A stretch of 64,000 nt of DNA from Pseudomonas trivialis (GCF_001439805.1 NZ_JYLK01000007.1:62001-126000), one strand, 5' to 3'. Shown: positions 7,723-16,560, counted from the first letter of the stretch. Made by a program: numbers and translations. Notes: generated from the sequence alone by a model not told the origin.

Positions 7723-10479
7723 ATGAGTAAACGCAAGATGATCGGTGCGCAGTCGGCTTTTGCCCTGCTGGCACTGGCGGTATCCCAGGTGCACGCGGCG
7801 ACCAGCCCGGCGCTGGATGAAGGCCGCGTGAGCCGCGCGGAAAAGGCCGCGGACAAGACCCTGGCCAAAATGACCATGGAAGAAAAACTCGCCTACATCG
7901 GCGGCACCGGTGGCTGGGACGTCAAGCCGTTGAGCCAGTACGGCATCCCGCAGATTCACGGCGCCGATGGCGGCGTGGGCGTGCGTTACACCAGCGAGGG
8001 CAATGCCCAGGGCGTGGTGTACCCGTCCGGCCCGAACCTGGCGGCCAGCTGGAACCCGCGCCGCGCCATCGACGTGGGTCGCGCCCTGGGCTACGACACC
8101 GCCAGCGGCGGTTACCAGTTCGTCACCGGCCCCGGCATGAACCTGTACCGCATGCCCTACAGCGGCCGTGCGTTCGAGTACCTGTCCGGTGAAGACCCGT
8201 TCCTCGGCGCCAGCCTCGGCCCGGCGCTGATCAATGGTATCCAGTCACGCGGGGTGTGGGCCAACGCCAAGCACTACGCGGCCAATGACCAGGAAAGCAA
8301 CCGCTTCCACCTCAACGAAACCATCAGCGAGCGCGTGCTGCGCGAGATGACCCTGCCGCCTTTCGAGTCCGCCTCGAAGAACAGCAAGGTGGCGATGATG
8401 ATGTGTGCGTTCCAGAAGGTGAACGGCGAGTTCGCCTGCGAAAACTCGCACCTGATCCACGACATCCTGAAAACCGAATGGGGCTATCCGGGCTTCGTCC
8501 AGAGCGACTACAACGCCGTGGTCAATGGCCTGCCCGCCGCACAGGCCGGCACCGACCTGGACATGATGGGCTACCAGATGAACAGCACGGTGCTCAAGCC
8601 GTTCCTGGACAGTGGCGAGCTAAGCAGCGCAACCATCGATGACAAGGTGCGCCGCATCCTCAAGCAGATCTACCTGTACAAATTCGACAGCAAGGCGCCG
8701 TTGACCAGCCACAACATGAACAGCGCCACCAGCAACCGCGTGGCGCTGAACGCCGCGCGCGAAGGTATTGTGCTGCTGAAGAACCAGAACAACCTGCTGC
8801 CGCTGGACGCGAAAAAGGTCAAGACCATCGCCGTGGTGGGCAACCTCGCCAAGTACGCACCGCCGACCGGTTTCGGCAGCGCGAACGTGATGGCGGCCAA
8901 CTACGTCAGCGAACTGAGCGGCCTGCAGCAACTGGCACCGGGTGCCAAGGTCGAGTTCATCGACGGTCTGTCCCTGGACCCGAGCGCCTCGAACTGGACC
9001 CATCTGGACGGCAACGGCAACAGCGTCAAAGGCGTGAAGACCGAGTTCTTCAGCAACACCAACTGGTCCGGCGACCCGGCCGCCAGCCGCACCGATCAGC
9101 ACGTTGACCTGGACTGGTCGACCGACAGCCTGCCGGTGAACGGCGATACGGCGGCGACGTCGATCCGCTACAGCGGCCAGATCACCCCGACCGTCAGCGG
9201 CGAACAGGTGTTCAAGATTCGCGCCGACGGTGCGGTACGCCTCTACGTCAACGGCAAGAAGGTGCTCGACAACGGCGACGGCAAGCCGCTGCCGAACAAC
9301 AGCATCCCGCCGACCATCCCCGTGTTCGCCAAGGTCAACCTGGAAGCCGGCAAGCCGGTGGACATCAAGCTCGAGTACTCGCGCCGCAACGGCTACCTCT
9401 CGACCATGGGCGGCCTGGTGGGCGTGCAGATGAGCTGGGCATCGCTGGTTGCGCCGCAGGACCTGGCCAAGTACGACGCCGTGCTGGTAGCCGCCGGCAA
9501 CAGCAGTGAATACGAAGGTGAAGGCTTCGACCACAGCTTCGACCTGCCGGAGTTCCAGGGTCAGCTGATCCAGAGCATCGCCAAGGTCAACCCGAACACC
9601 GTGGTGACCCTGCACGGCGGCACCGGGCTGAAAATGAGCGACTGGATCGACCAGGTGCCGGCCGCGCTGCATGCGTTCTACCCTGGCCAGAACGGCGGCC
9701 AGGCCCTGGCGGAAATCCTGCTGGGCAAGGTCAATCCGTCGGCCAAGCTGCCGATCAGTATTGAACGCAACATCGAAGACAACCCGATCTACGCGACCTT
9801 CCCCAAGTTCGACAACCAGGAAACCCTGGCCGAGATGAGCTACAAGGATGACCTGTTCGTCGGCTATCGCGGTTACGAGAAAAAAGGCATCAAGCCGCTC
9901 TACCCGTTCGGCTACGGCCTGTCGTACACCACCTTCGGCTACAGCAACATCAGTGTGACCCCTGGGGTCGCGGTGGCCGGCGCACCGGTCAAGGTGTCGT
10001 TCGACCTGGCCAACACCGGCAAGGTCGCCGGTGCCGAGGTGGCCGAGCTGTATGTGGGGCAGAACAATCCCAAGGTTGAACGCGCACCCAAAGAGCTCAA
10101 GGGCTACAAGAAAGTGTTCCTCAAGCCAGGCGAAAGCAAGCGCGTGACCATCGAGCTGAACGACCGCTCGCTGGCCTACTTTGACGAGGCCAGCAAGCAG
10201 TGGGTGGTGGATGCCGACAGCTTCAACCTGTCGGTGGGTGGGTCGTCCCAGGACATCCGTCTGAACGCCAAACTGGTCAACTCGTTCCGCCAGGAACTGT
10301 CGACCACCAGCAGCAACCCGTTGCCGCGTTCGGCGCTCAATTCGACGCTGCGTGAAGCGCCAAAGGTGAAAACCGGTGGCGTGCTCAAGCAGAACGAAAA
10401 TACCGACAGCGACACCAGCGAAGGTGATGGCTACGACATGTCCGATGACAGCAGCCAGGGCAGCGCAGCCGGCAATTGA
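7723..10479 (+). CDS. Exported family 3 glycoside hydrolase with PA14 domain (beta-glucosidase-like)
   Basis: Hydrolyses terminal beta-linked sugars, by family; the exact substrate is not readable. 918 aa. Signal peptide about 1-25 (ending VHAA). GH3 N-terminal barrel about 40-330 with the substrate-binding Lys-His pair (KHYAAND, 183-189) and nucleophile Asp262 in FVQSDYNA. GH3 C-terminal domain from about 355, interrupted by a PA14 insert (about 430-560: TEFFSNTNWSGD ... FKIRADGAVRLYVNGKKVLDN), and a fibronectin III-like domain about 760-840. The last 50 residues are a Ser/Asp/Glu-rich disordered tail. The PA14 insert is known in many GH3 beta-glucosidases. It sits beside the type II secretion operon, so it is a candidate secreted substrate (inference). 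Confidence 0.9.
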   Translation: MSKRKMIGAQSAFALLALAVSQVHAATSPALDEGRVSRAEKAADKTLAKMTMEEKLAYIGGTGGWDVKPLSQYGIPQIHGADGGVGVRYTSEGNAQGVVYPSGPNLAASWNPRRAIDVGRALGYDTASGGYQFVTGPGMNLYRMPYSGRAFEYLSGEDPFLGASLGPALINGIQSRGVWANAKHYAANDQESNRFHLNETISERVLREMTLPPFESASKNSKVAMMMCAFQKVNGEFACENSHLIHDILKTEWGYPGFVQSDYNAVVNGLPAAQAGTDLDMMGYQMNSTVLKPFLDSGELSSATIDDKVRRILKQIYLYKFDSKAPLTSHNMNSATSNRVALNAAREGIVLLKNQNNLLPLDAKKVKTIAVVGNLAKYAPPTGFGSANVMAANYVSELSGLQQLAPGAKVEFIDGLSLDPSASNWTHLDGNGNSVKGVKTEFFSNTNWSGDPAASRTDQHVDLDWSTDSLPVNGDTAATSIRYSGQITPTVSGEQVFKIRADGAVRLYVNGKKVLDNGDGKPLPNNSIPPTIPVFAKVNLEAGKPVDIKLEYSRRNGYLSTMGGLVGVQMSWASLVAPQDLAKYDAVLVAAGNSSEYEGEGFDHSFDLPEFQGQLIQSIAKVNPNTVVTLHGGTGLKMSDWIDQVPAALHAFYPGQNGGQALAEILLGKVNPSAKLPISIERNIEDNPIYATFPKFDNQETLAEMSYKDDLFVGYRGYEKKGIKPLYPFGYGLSYTTFGYSNISVTPGVAVAGAPVKVSFDLANTGKVAGAEVAELYVGQNNPKVERAPKELKGYKKVFLKPGESKRVTIELNDRSLAYFDEASKQWVVDADSFNLSVGGSSQDIRLNAKLVNSFRQELSTTSSNPLPRSALNSTLREAPKVKTGGVLKQNENTDSDTSEGDGYDMSDDSSQGSAAGN

Positions 10480-10499
10480 TCGGCTGATTCAGGGATAGA

Positions 10500-11126
10500 T
10501 CACGGTTCAGGGACGAACCTGATGGCTGCATCGACCCGCGCGATGTAAGTATCAAACCGCGCCACCAGATCCACCTGCTCGGGAAAGCGCAGCCATTGGA
10601 TCTGCAGGCCGTCCATCATGGCCAGGATCTCTTCGGTCAGCCCGGCAAGGTCTACATCCCCGCGCACCTCCCCCATCGCCACCAGATCGGCAAACTGCCC
10701 ATGCAGTCGCTGCTGAATGCCCGCATAACGTTCCTGGAACCAAGTCCAGGCGGGTTGAGTGTCGAGCAGATTTTCCGCATTCAAAATCGTGAAAGCCCGC
10801 ACCACCCCCGGCGCACTGGCATTGGAGCGGTTGATCGCGCGCAGGCTGCCAAGCAATCCGGACAGCGACTTCTCCGCCCGCACCTCGTCGGCAATCCGCT
10901 GATTCACCTCGTCGCGGCGCTGCAATACGCCCATCAATAATGAAATCTTGCTGGGAAAGTGATGCAGCAGTCCGGCCACCGAGATGCCGGCAATCGCCGC
11001 CACCCGGGCCACGGATGCGCCGCTGTAGCCTTCCAGGGAAAACACCTGCAAGGCAGCGTCGAGCAGCGCTTCGCGGCGTTTTTCACCTTTGGGCGCGCGG
11101 CGGGTCTTGGGGGCGGGCTTGATCAT
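10500..11126 (-). CDS. TetR/AcrR family transcriptional regulator
   Basis: 208 aa. The N-terminal helix-turn-helix (about 20-65) reads ALLDAALQVFSLEGYSGASV ... ISVAGLLHHFPSK, a standard TetR DNA-binding domain; the C-terminal ligand domain is typical of regulators with about 200 residues. Start at 11126 is preceded by AAGGA; a longer frame to 11213 adds residues before the normal TetR N-terminus and was rejected. It ends 20 bp from the GH3 gene on the opposite strand (convergent), so it is not obviously that gene's regulator; its target cannot be read from context. Confidence 0.85.
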   Translation of the reverse strand: MIKPAPKTRRAPKGEKRREALLDAALQVFSLEGYSGASVARVAAIAGISVAGLLHHFPSKISLLMGVLQRRDEVNQRIADEVRAEKSLSGLLGSLRAINRSNASAPGVVRAFTILNAENLLDTQPAWTWFQERYAGIQQRLHGQFADLVAMGEVRGDVDLAGLTEEILAMMDGLQIQWLRFPEQVDLVARFDTYIARVDAAIRFVPEP

Positions 11127-11228
11127 GGGGACGTCCTTGTGGGCAGGCGTGCACCGTATCCAAATTGCGGGCGAGTCGCAAATAAAGCGCGAGGTGCCCA
11201 AACGCGAGCGCAATTAACGGGGTGCGAT

Positions 11229-12239
11229 TCAAGTCTCAGCGTTCGACCCTGGCCAGGTTGCCTTTGCAATACGCATGAAATTATTGCCGTAGATCGCTTG
11301 GATATCCGCATCCGAATAACCCAAGCGCATCAACCGTTGTGCAACCTCACTCAGCGTCTCCGGCTGCAACTGAGCATGTCCGTTCATTTGGCCGTAGTGC
11401 TCAATCGGCCACCAGTCGCCCTCTTCTTCACCTTCTGGCAAATCTTTATGCTCAGGGTGCAGCTCGGTATCCAGACCGATACCAATATGGCGGGTCCCGA
11501 CGCGCTCTGCCAGATAGTCGATCTGTCGAACGTAAGTGTCTACAGAAGCGGCCGGGTCGCCCAGGAATATGCCTAAGCCTGTCAGTCCGATCACTCCACC
11601 TTGCGCGGCACACGCGAATATTTGTTCGTCGTCGATGGTTCGCGGGTGGTCAAAAATCGCTTTTACGTTGGTGTGGGAAAAAATGGCGGGGAGCCGTGAA
11701 ACTTCCATGATCTCAAGACTCGAGCGTTTGCTGGCGTGCGAACAATCAATCGTAATTCCCGCGGTATTAATACGCTGTACGATCTTGCGTCCCAGGGTGG
11801 TCAATCCGGTACCCGCCCCATGACAGCCGCCAGCGCAACTGTTGTCGCGGTTGTAGGCAAGCAACATTTGGCGAACCCCCAAGCTTGCGAATAGTTCCAC
11901 CATCGCAGGGTCCTGCAGCAGCATGTTTGTACCTTCGAGGTCAAAGGAGACCGCGAGCTTTCGATGCTTTTGCGCCTGGTAGATATCGTCAGCGGTGGTC
12001 ACCCGCACAAACTCTTCAGGGTGGTCGGCCAGCCAGCTTCTAAAACCTGCAATCGTTCGCATCACGGTTTCAAACGGGGTCATGTCCATGCCGACGTTGA
12101 TCGACACATGATGAAAGCCGGCTTCCCGATACCTGTTCAGACGGGACATATCCTGCCCGGGAATCAATGGCAAGCACGCATGGGCCTCCCATTGAATCGC
12201 CGGGGTCTCAGTGACGCCCGATGGATCAAACTTCATCAT
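11229..12239 (-). CDS. Peptidase M19 (membrane dipeptidase-like) with altered metal site
   Basis: 336 aa, whole length matching the renal dipeptidase/M19 TIM-barrel family of zinc enzymes that cleave dipeptides with a C-terminal D or L residue. Visible family residues are the bridging Glu102 (FDLEG), His168 (DCSHAS), His189 (FSHTN) and Asp257 (GIGLDTE). The N-terminal metal motif His-x-Asp is His20-Ala-Cys22 here (WEAHACLPL), so the first zinc site is not canonical. No signal peptide or lipobox. 30 bp downstream of the ornithine cyclodeaminase-like gene on the same strand, so probably one operon; base composition is lower in GC than the gsp/GH3 genes. Confidence 0.8.
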   Translation of the reverse strand: MMKFDPSGVTETPAIQWEAHACLPLIPGQDMSRLNRYREAGFHHVSINVGMDMTPFETVMRTIAGFRSWLADHPEEFVRVTTADDIYQAQKHRKLAVSFDLEGTNMLLQDPAMVELFASLGVRQMLLAYNRDNSCAGGCHGAGTGLTTLGRKIVQRINTAGITIDCSHASKRSSLEIMEVSRLPAIFSHTNVKAIFDHPRTIDDEQIFACAAQGGVIGLTGLGIFLGDPAASVDTYVRQIDYLAERVGTRHIGIGLDTELHPEHKDLPEGEEEGDWWPIEHYGQMNGHAQLQPETLSEVAQRLMRLGYSDADIQAIYGNNFMRIAKATWPGSNAET

Positions 12240-12269
12240 TTAAACCCCGCCTGATAGCTTCGCTATCCA

Positions 12270-13217
12270 CTAGTGCGCCAATGACGCCATGGCGCATTTT
12301 GCAATCTGAGCATCCTGTACGCCCAAGCCTGTAAGGTCTGCAACAGTAATCTGCGTGTCGTCCCGTCGTCCGATGGCGCGACCGCTCAATACGCTGCCAA
12401 GTACTAAAAGCCTGCCCTTGTCGATCAGCCCGGATTTGAGGGCCCCTGAAATTTCACCGAATTGGCAGCATTGTTCGATTGAGTCCACGACGATGACATC
12501 TGCACGTGCAACCAGGTGCGCATCCAGCTCCTGCTTGCCAGGGCTGTCTGCGCCAATCGCCGTGATGTGGGTCCCGGGGTTGACCCATTCATTGGCGATG
12601 ATTGCCTCGCGCGAGGGTGTCGCAGTGATGATCAGGTTCGAGTGGGTCGCAACGTCCTTTGCATTTTGGGTGGCAGCAACATCAAAACCTAAAGCCTCGG
12701 CAAATTCACAGTATTGTTTCAAGCGTTGCCGGTTACGGCCATAAACCGTCAAGCGTCGGCATGCAGTAACGGGCATCAGCTGTTCCAGTTGCATGCGTGC
12801 CTGCTCGCCAGTACCGACTACACCAATGCCGCTCACCTGTGAAGGCGCCATAGCCCTCGCCACGATTTGCCCCGCCAGCGCTGTCCGCATCGAGGTCAGC
12901 CAGCCGCCATCGCGAAGCAAAGCGACGGGTTGCCCGGTCAAGGCCGAGAAAATCAGCGTCAACCCATCATTGCTGGAAAAACCCTTCGCGGGATTGTCGT
13001 AGAAACCGGCCGAGACCCTGACTGAAAATACCTCATCGCCTGACATCCAAGCCGACTTCACGCAGCAGTCACCGTTGCTGGCCGGGAACTGGAGGCTCTG
13101 AATCGGAGGTAACTGCACCCGTCCTTCAGCCTGGGCAATGAATCCTTGCGCAATCAGCGCAGCAGCGTCTCCTGGACACAAGGAAGTCATGATTTGCGCT
13201 CGGGTGTAGATATTCAT
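12270..13217 (-). CDS. Ornithine cyclodeaminase / mu-crystallin family NAD(P)-dependent enzyme
   Basis: 315 aa. The family includes ornithine cyclodeaminase, alanine dehydrogenase, and ketimine reductases that reduce cyclic imines such as piperideine-2-carboxylate and pyrroline-2-carboxylate. A Rossmann domain with GIGVVGTGEQARMQLEQL (about 130-147) and the preceding RTALAGQIVA segment are clear. Followed by the M19 gene, and divergent from a DauR-type regulator, an arrangement like the dauR-dauBA D-arginine locus, whose DauB is also of this family. Which amino or imino acid it handles cannot be read. A ketimine reductase role would fit the pipecolate-related genes on the neighbouring island (inference). 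Confidence 0.82.
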   Translation of the reverse strand: MNIYTRAQIMTSLCPGDAAALIAQGFIAQAEGRVQLPPIQSLQFPASNGDCCVKSAWMSGDEVFSVRVSAGFYDNPAKGFSSNDGLTLIFSALTGQPVALLRDGGWLTSMRTALAGQIVARAMAPSQVSGIGVVGTGEQARMQLEQLMPVTACRRLTVYGRNRQRLKQYCEFAEALGFDVAATQNAKDVATHSNLIITATPSREAIIANEWVNPGTHITAIGADSPGKQELDAHLVARADVIVVDSIEQCCQFGEISGALKSGLIDKGRLLVLGSVLSGRAIGRRDDTQITVADLTGLGVQDAQIAKCAMASLAH

Positions 13218-13403
13218 CGATTGCTCCCTCGACGATTCAAAGACGGGCGTTGCGCGTACCCGACTGACTCGCGGCCACTCGCCGCCGTTAGCGGGGATAT
13301 GGCGCTACAATCGGGCACTTCAGTGAAAGCGGGCATAAACATAACACAGAAACACATTTAGTATCCTGCTGACATTTCGTATTTCTTAAGGCGCGATTTT
13401 CCC
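13218..13403. promoter_or_regulatory. Divergent promoter region between OCD-like gene and DauR-type regulator
   Basis: 186 bases separating the start codons of two divergent genes, with an A/T-rich centre (about 13330-13380). By analogy with DauR, the regulator probably binds here; no clear operator dyad is visible to me. Confidence 0.3.
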
Positions 13404-14027
13404 GTGAATAAACACCTGGATAATTACATCAGCATCGCCCAGGCGATTGCGAAGCTCCTGGACCCGCACGCCGAGGTCATTATTCATGACCTGGCCTCGG
13501 GAAAAATTGCACATATCTTCAATGCATTTTCTCGGCGGCGGGTCGGCGACAGTTCGTTGACTGATATCAATGATGGCGCATCATTCGAGGGAGATGTTGC
13601 GGGGCCCTATAGAAAGGTGAATTTTGATCGCCGGCAGCTAAGGTCGGTCACAGCGGTGCTGCGCAATCCTGACGGAGTCCAGATCGGGCTCTTGTGCGTA
13701 AATTTTGATATCACTGTCATGAGCGGGATGGCAGAAATCGCTGCATCATTTTTAGGTCTTGAACAGACAGTTGAGAAGCCTCCGGGATTGTTTGCCACAG
13801 ACTTTCAAGAGTCAGCGAACTCAATCATGGATGAATTCTTGAAGGCTCGCAGGGTGACATTGGCGTCGCTGACGTCAGAAGAAATGGTGGCATTGATTGG
13901 TGAAATGGATAAAGGCGGCGTCTTCGCGCTGCGCAATGCAACCAATTATATCTGCGGGCTGTTATCCCTATCACGGGCTACCGTATACAAGTATCTCAGG
14001 CGCTCCAGGGCAGCCACTGCTGATTAG
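13404..14027 (+). CDS. YheO/DauR-type PAS and HTH transcriptional regulator
   Basis: 207 aa. N-terminal YheO-like PAS domain (about 10-115: AIAKLLDPHAEVIIHDLASGKI ... GLLCVNFDI) and a C-terminal helix-turn-helix (about 150-200: ISRATVYKYL-like, here LSRATVYKYLRR). This is the DauR/YheO family; DauR represses the D-arginine dehydrogenase operon in P. aeruginosa. The start is GTG at 13404 with an AAGG stretch about 12 bases upstream, so spacing is long. It is divergent from the ornithine cyclodeaminase-like gene, which is its likely target. Confidence 0.85.
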   Translation: MNKHLDNYISIAQAIAKLLDPHAEVIIHDLASGKIAHIFNAFSRRRVGDSSLTDINDGASFEGDVAGPYRKVNFDRRQLRSVTAVLRNPDGVQIGLLCVNFDITVMSGMAEIAASFLGLEQTVEKPPGLFATDFQESANSIMDEFLKARRVTLASLTSEEMVALIGEMDKGGVFALRNATNYICGLLSLSRATVYKYLRRSRAATAD

Positions 14028-14061
14028 TGCGAGTTCGCCCTGGGCGTATGACCAGGCTCGC

Positions 14062-14997
14062 TCAGCGTCTCAGATAACTTCTTTCTTCCTGATTCTGTAC
14101 GCTTGCCTTGCTGAGATTCACTACCAGCAGGCCCACGATAGTGAGGCTTGCGCCCAGCAGAAATCCGAAACTCGTCTGTTCCCCAAGCCATAGATGCCCC
14201 ATGAGTACGCCAAAGAGCGGACTCATGAAAGCCAGTACGCCAAGACGAGCAGCGAGGTAGCGACGGAGCATCCAGAACCAGATTAAATAGCTTGCGACTG
14301 ACACAATCACTGTTTGAAAAATCAAGCTGGCCACGGCATTGGTTGAAAAGGTCACTGCGTTCTGGCCTGGCAGCAGGCTCACGGGCAACAAGAGGATAAA
14401 CGCGCCCGCGAGCTGGTAGAACAGGGTCTGCGTTGGGGGTGCCTCACTGAGGCGGCTGGTGCGCACCGCTACCGTCGTGAATCCCCAGGCCGCACCTGCG
14501 CACAAACCCAGCAGATCGCCCAGCAGACTGTCGGTGATGGCCAGCTGAGTAGCGACCCCGTCACGCGGCATGAGAAAGGTGATGGCAATACCCGCGAACG
14601 CTAAAGACATGCCAAGCCATTGAAGCGCCCCCAGGCGCTCCTCCGGCAGGCGCAGATGCAGGCCGATGGCGGCGAATAACGGAGCGGTATAAAGAAAAAC
14701 CGCCATATGCGAAGCACTCGTCCAGCGCAGTCCTTGCGCAACAAATAGAAATTCGGCGGCAAACAGAACGGCCACGACTAACCCGGAGCGGTACCAGACG
14801 CTTGGTAACCATTGCTCCCGCATGATCCATTTTCCTATCAGCCAGACCAGCAATGCCGCGACTCCGGAGCGAACGGCGACTTGCATGACAGGTGCAATGT
14901 CGTGCGCAACGGCTTTTATCGCCACTTGCTGTGCCCCCCATATAAGGCATAGCAGAATCATCACCGCCGTGGCGGCTCCGTCTACGGGCTTCCTCAT
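14062..14997 (-). CDS. DMT superfamily (EamA) transporter
   Basis: 311 aa inner-membrane protein with about ten hydrophobic helices in two repeats of five, the EamA drug/metabolite transporter fold (first repeat MILLCLIWGAQQVAIKAV, second WGFTTVAV onward). Members export amino acids and metabolites; substrate unknown here. Divergent from the LysR gene at 15199, the usual arrangement of an exporter and its regulator. Ends 34 bp from the convergent DauR-type gene. Confidence 0.85.
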   Translation of the reverse strand: MRKPVDGAATAVMILLCLIWGAQQVAIKAVAHDIAPVMQVAVRSGVAALLVWLIGKWIMREQWLPSVWYRSGLVVAVLFAAEFLFVAQGLRWTSASHMAVFLYTAPLFAAIGLHLRLPEERLGALQWLGMSLAFAGIAITFLMPRDGVATQLAITDSLLGDLLGLCAGAAWGFTTVAVRTSRLSEAPPTQTLFYQLAGAFILLLPVSLLPGQNAVTFSTNAVASLIFQTVIVSVASYLIWFWMLRRYLAARLGVLAFMSPLFGVLMGHLWLGEQTSFGFLLGASLTIVGLLVVNLSKASVQNQEERSYLRR

Positions 14998-15198
14998 TTA
15001 TCGATACCTTTTGATGTGGACGGCCTGCGCTTTACCTCAGGTGCTTTATCGTCAAGGCAGGTGACTCGGATAATCGGCATGGGCTTTTCCCTGGAAGTTG
15101 GAATCTGTTGTTGGCCTGCGGCGAACGTCGATTGTGCGAAAGTACATAAGCCGCTACAAATCATGTGTTTTCAGTCTATAGAAGAGAAAAACTACGCC

Positions 15199-16089
15199 AT
15201 GAGAGCTGATACGCCCCTTCGGGCCATCGCGTGCTTCGACGCGGTCATGCAAACGGGAAGCGTCAGTCTTGCAGCAAGCCAGTTGTTTGTGACGCCGGGA
15301 GCCGTAGGGCAACAAATTCGCAAGCTGGAAGGTTGGCTGGGAACGCCGCTGTTTGTGCGTAATGTGCGCAGGCTACGACCAACGGCTGAAGCTTTGAGCT
15401 ATTGGGAACAGGTGAAGCCGGCGCTTCGCCAACTGGAGACCGCCAATCTCGCCGCCCGAGGCGTCAGGGACAGGCAGGTACGCTTAAGCCTGCCGCCGGC
15501 GTTCGCTAACGCCTGGTTCGCAATGCGGATGCCATTGTTCACGGCGCGTCATCCAGAAGTGCAACTGCACCTGAGCACCTCCACCGATACCGTGGATTTC
15601 AATGACGCTACCTGCGATTTGGCAGTGCGGCATTTCGATGGGCATGGCAGTGACGTTAACGCAGAACTGCTCTTGCCGGACGAGGTAAGGGTTTATTGCA
15701 GCCCGGCTTACCGCGACCGGCTCGGGTTGCATAGCCTTGATTGTTTGCCGGGAGCAACCTTGCTCTATACGACGTCTCATGCCCACTGGTCCCAATGGTT
15801 ATCATCGGTCGCAATGTCTCCCGATAGCTTCTCCAGCGGTCTCAAATTTGATCAGTCCGAGCTGGCAATCGACGCGGCCCGACGCAATCAGGGTTTAGTA
15901 CTCACCAGCCCTTGGCTGGTTGAGGAAGACGTACAACTGGGCCTCCTCGTCCCTGTCTTTGACTCCGCACTAAAGACGGGCAAGGGCTATTACCTGGTGC
16001 AGGCCAAAGATGTGGTGTTGGGTGAGGCAGCCCACTTATTGCGCCGGTGGCTTTGCGATGTCGCGCAGAGCGCTCGGGAAAATCGATAA
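15199..16089 (+). CDS. LysR family transcriptional regulator (GcvA-like)
   Basis: About 296 aa. N-terminal winged helix-turn-helix (ACFDAVMQTGSVSLAASQL ... VTPGAVGQQIRKLE) followed by a periplasmic-binding-like effector domain (about 90-290). The ATG at 15199 places the HTH at the normal distance from the N-terminus; the frame is open upstream to 15016 but that stretch does not resemble LysR proteins. Divergent from the DMT exporter. It is the last gene before the integrase scrap and first tRNA pair. Confidence 0.87.
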   Translation: MRADTPLRAIACFDAVMQTGSVSLAASQLFVTPGAVGQQIRKLEGWLGTPLFVRNVRRLRPTAEALSYWEQVKPALRQLETANLAARGVRDRQVRLSLPPAFANAWFAMRMPLFTARHPEVQLHLSTSTDTVDFNDATCDLAVRHFDGHGSDVNAELLLPDEVRVYCSPAYRDRLGLHSLDCLPGATLLYTTSHAHWSQWLSSVAMSPDSFSSGLKFDQSELAIDAARRNQGLVLTSPWLVEEDVQLGLLVPVFDSALKTGKGYYLVQAKDVVLGEAAHLLRRWLCDVAQSARENR

Positions 16090-16198
16090 CTCAAGGGCGG
16101 CGCTTTTGTTTAGCGTGAACGGCAGCGGCCGCGCACGTGACGTTGCCAGACGCTTTCGCCAAGGCTCCCAAGGTGCAATCACGCATCGCAAATCCGCT

Positions 16199-16260
16199 AA
16201 TACGCAATTGCTTGTCATGCCAATAGAAATGGAAATGGAAATGCCGGCGGTTTACTTGAA
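16199..16260 (-). pseudogene. Fragment of a P4-type integrase N-terminus (element 1)
   Basis: A short remnant. On the minus strand it encodes the FYWHDKQLRIS peptide found in the N-terminal DUF4102 domain of P4-type tyrosine integrases. Thirty-one consecutive bases (16199-16229) are identical to part of the decayed integrase at 43102-43132. The region corresponding to the integrase start and its upstream bases (about 200 bp at the other copy) is missing, and the reading frame beyond the peptide is not integrase-like. It lies at the 3' side of the first tRNA-Asp, where an integrase of this type would sit, and marks an older insertion at this tRNA. Confidence 0.7.
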
Positions 16261-16300
16261 AACCGTGGCTGGAGAAGAGTTTCAGTGGAATTGAAAAACG

Positions 16301-16322
16301 AAAAAAGCGGCGCAAGGCCGCT
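16301..16322 (-). terminator. Intrinsic terminator of tRNA operon 1
   Basis: On the minus strand AGCGGC-CTTGC-GCCGCT followed by TTTTT, downstream of tRNA-Asp copy 1. Nearly the same hairpin stands after copy 2 at 43419-43440. Confidence 0.8.
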
Positions 16323-16365
16323 GTTTCCGTGGCTTCCAGGCGCTGAATTGGCCTTGGTGGAAGCA

Positions 16366-16386
16366 AATATGGCGCAGCGGACGGGA
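16366..16386. repeat. Attachment-type repeat, copy in tRNA-Asp 1
   Basis: The last 17 bases of tRNA-Asp (including CCA) plus four flanking bases, AATATGGCGC-A-GCGGACGGGA as read on the plus strand. The same 21 bases occur at 43484-43504 and, with one change, at 16713-16733. Confidence 0.75.
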
Positions 16387-16446
16387 CTCGAACCCGCGAC
16401 CCCCGGCGTGACAGGCCGGTATTCTAACCGACTGAACTACCGCTGC
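16370..16446 (-). tRNA. tRNA-Asp (GTC), copy 1
   Basis: 77 bases including CCA. Acceptor stem GCAGCGG/CCGCTGC with discriminator G, anticodon GTC in the loop of CGGCCTGTCACGCCG, and a TTCGAGTC T-loop. Identical to the copy at 43488. Second gene of a Val-Asp transcript on the minus strand. Confidence 0.97.
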
Positions 16447-16465
16447 GCGTAACACATGAAGCGAA

Positions 16466-16541
16466 TGGTGGGTGATGACGGGATCGAACCGCCGACCCTC
16501 TGCTTGTAAGGCAGATGCTCTCCCAGCTGAGCTAATCACCC
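16466..16541 (-). tRNA. tRNA-Val (TAC), copy 1
   Basis: 76 bases including CCA. Acceptor GGGTGAT/ATCACCC, anticodon TAC in CTGCCTTACAAGCAG, T-loop TTCGATC. Nineteen bases upstream of tRNA-Asp 1 on the minus strand. Identical to the copy at 43584. Confidence 0.97.
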
Positions 16542-16560
16542 TTCGTTTCGGTGTGGGCGC

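Noticed and set aside
13296..13304. Possible distal att repeat (ATATGGCGC) for the first element
   Set aside because: Only nine bases match, the flank does not resemble the tRNA end, and it lies in a coherent divergent promoter region.
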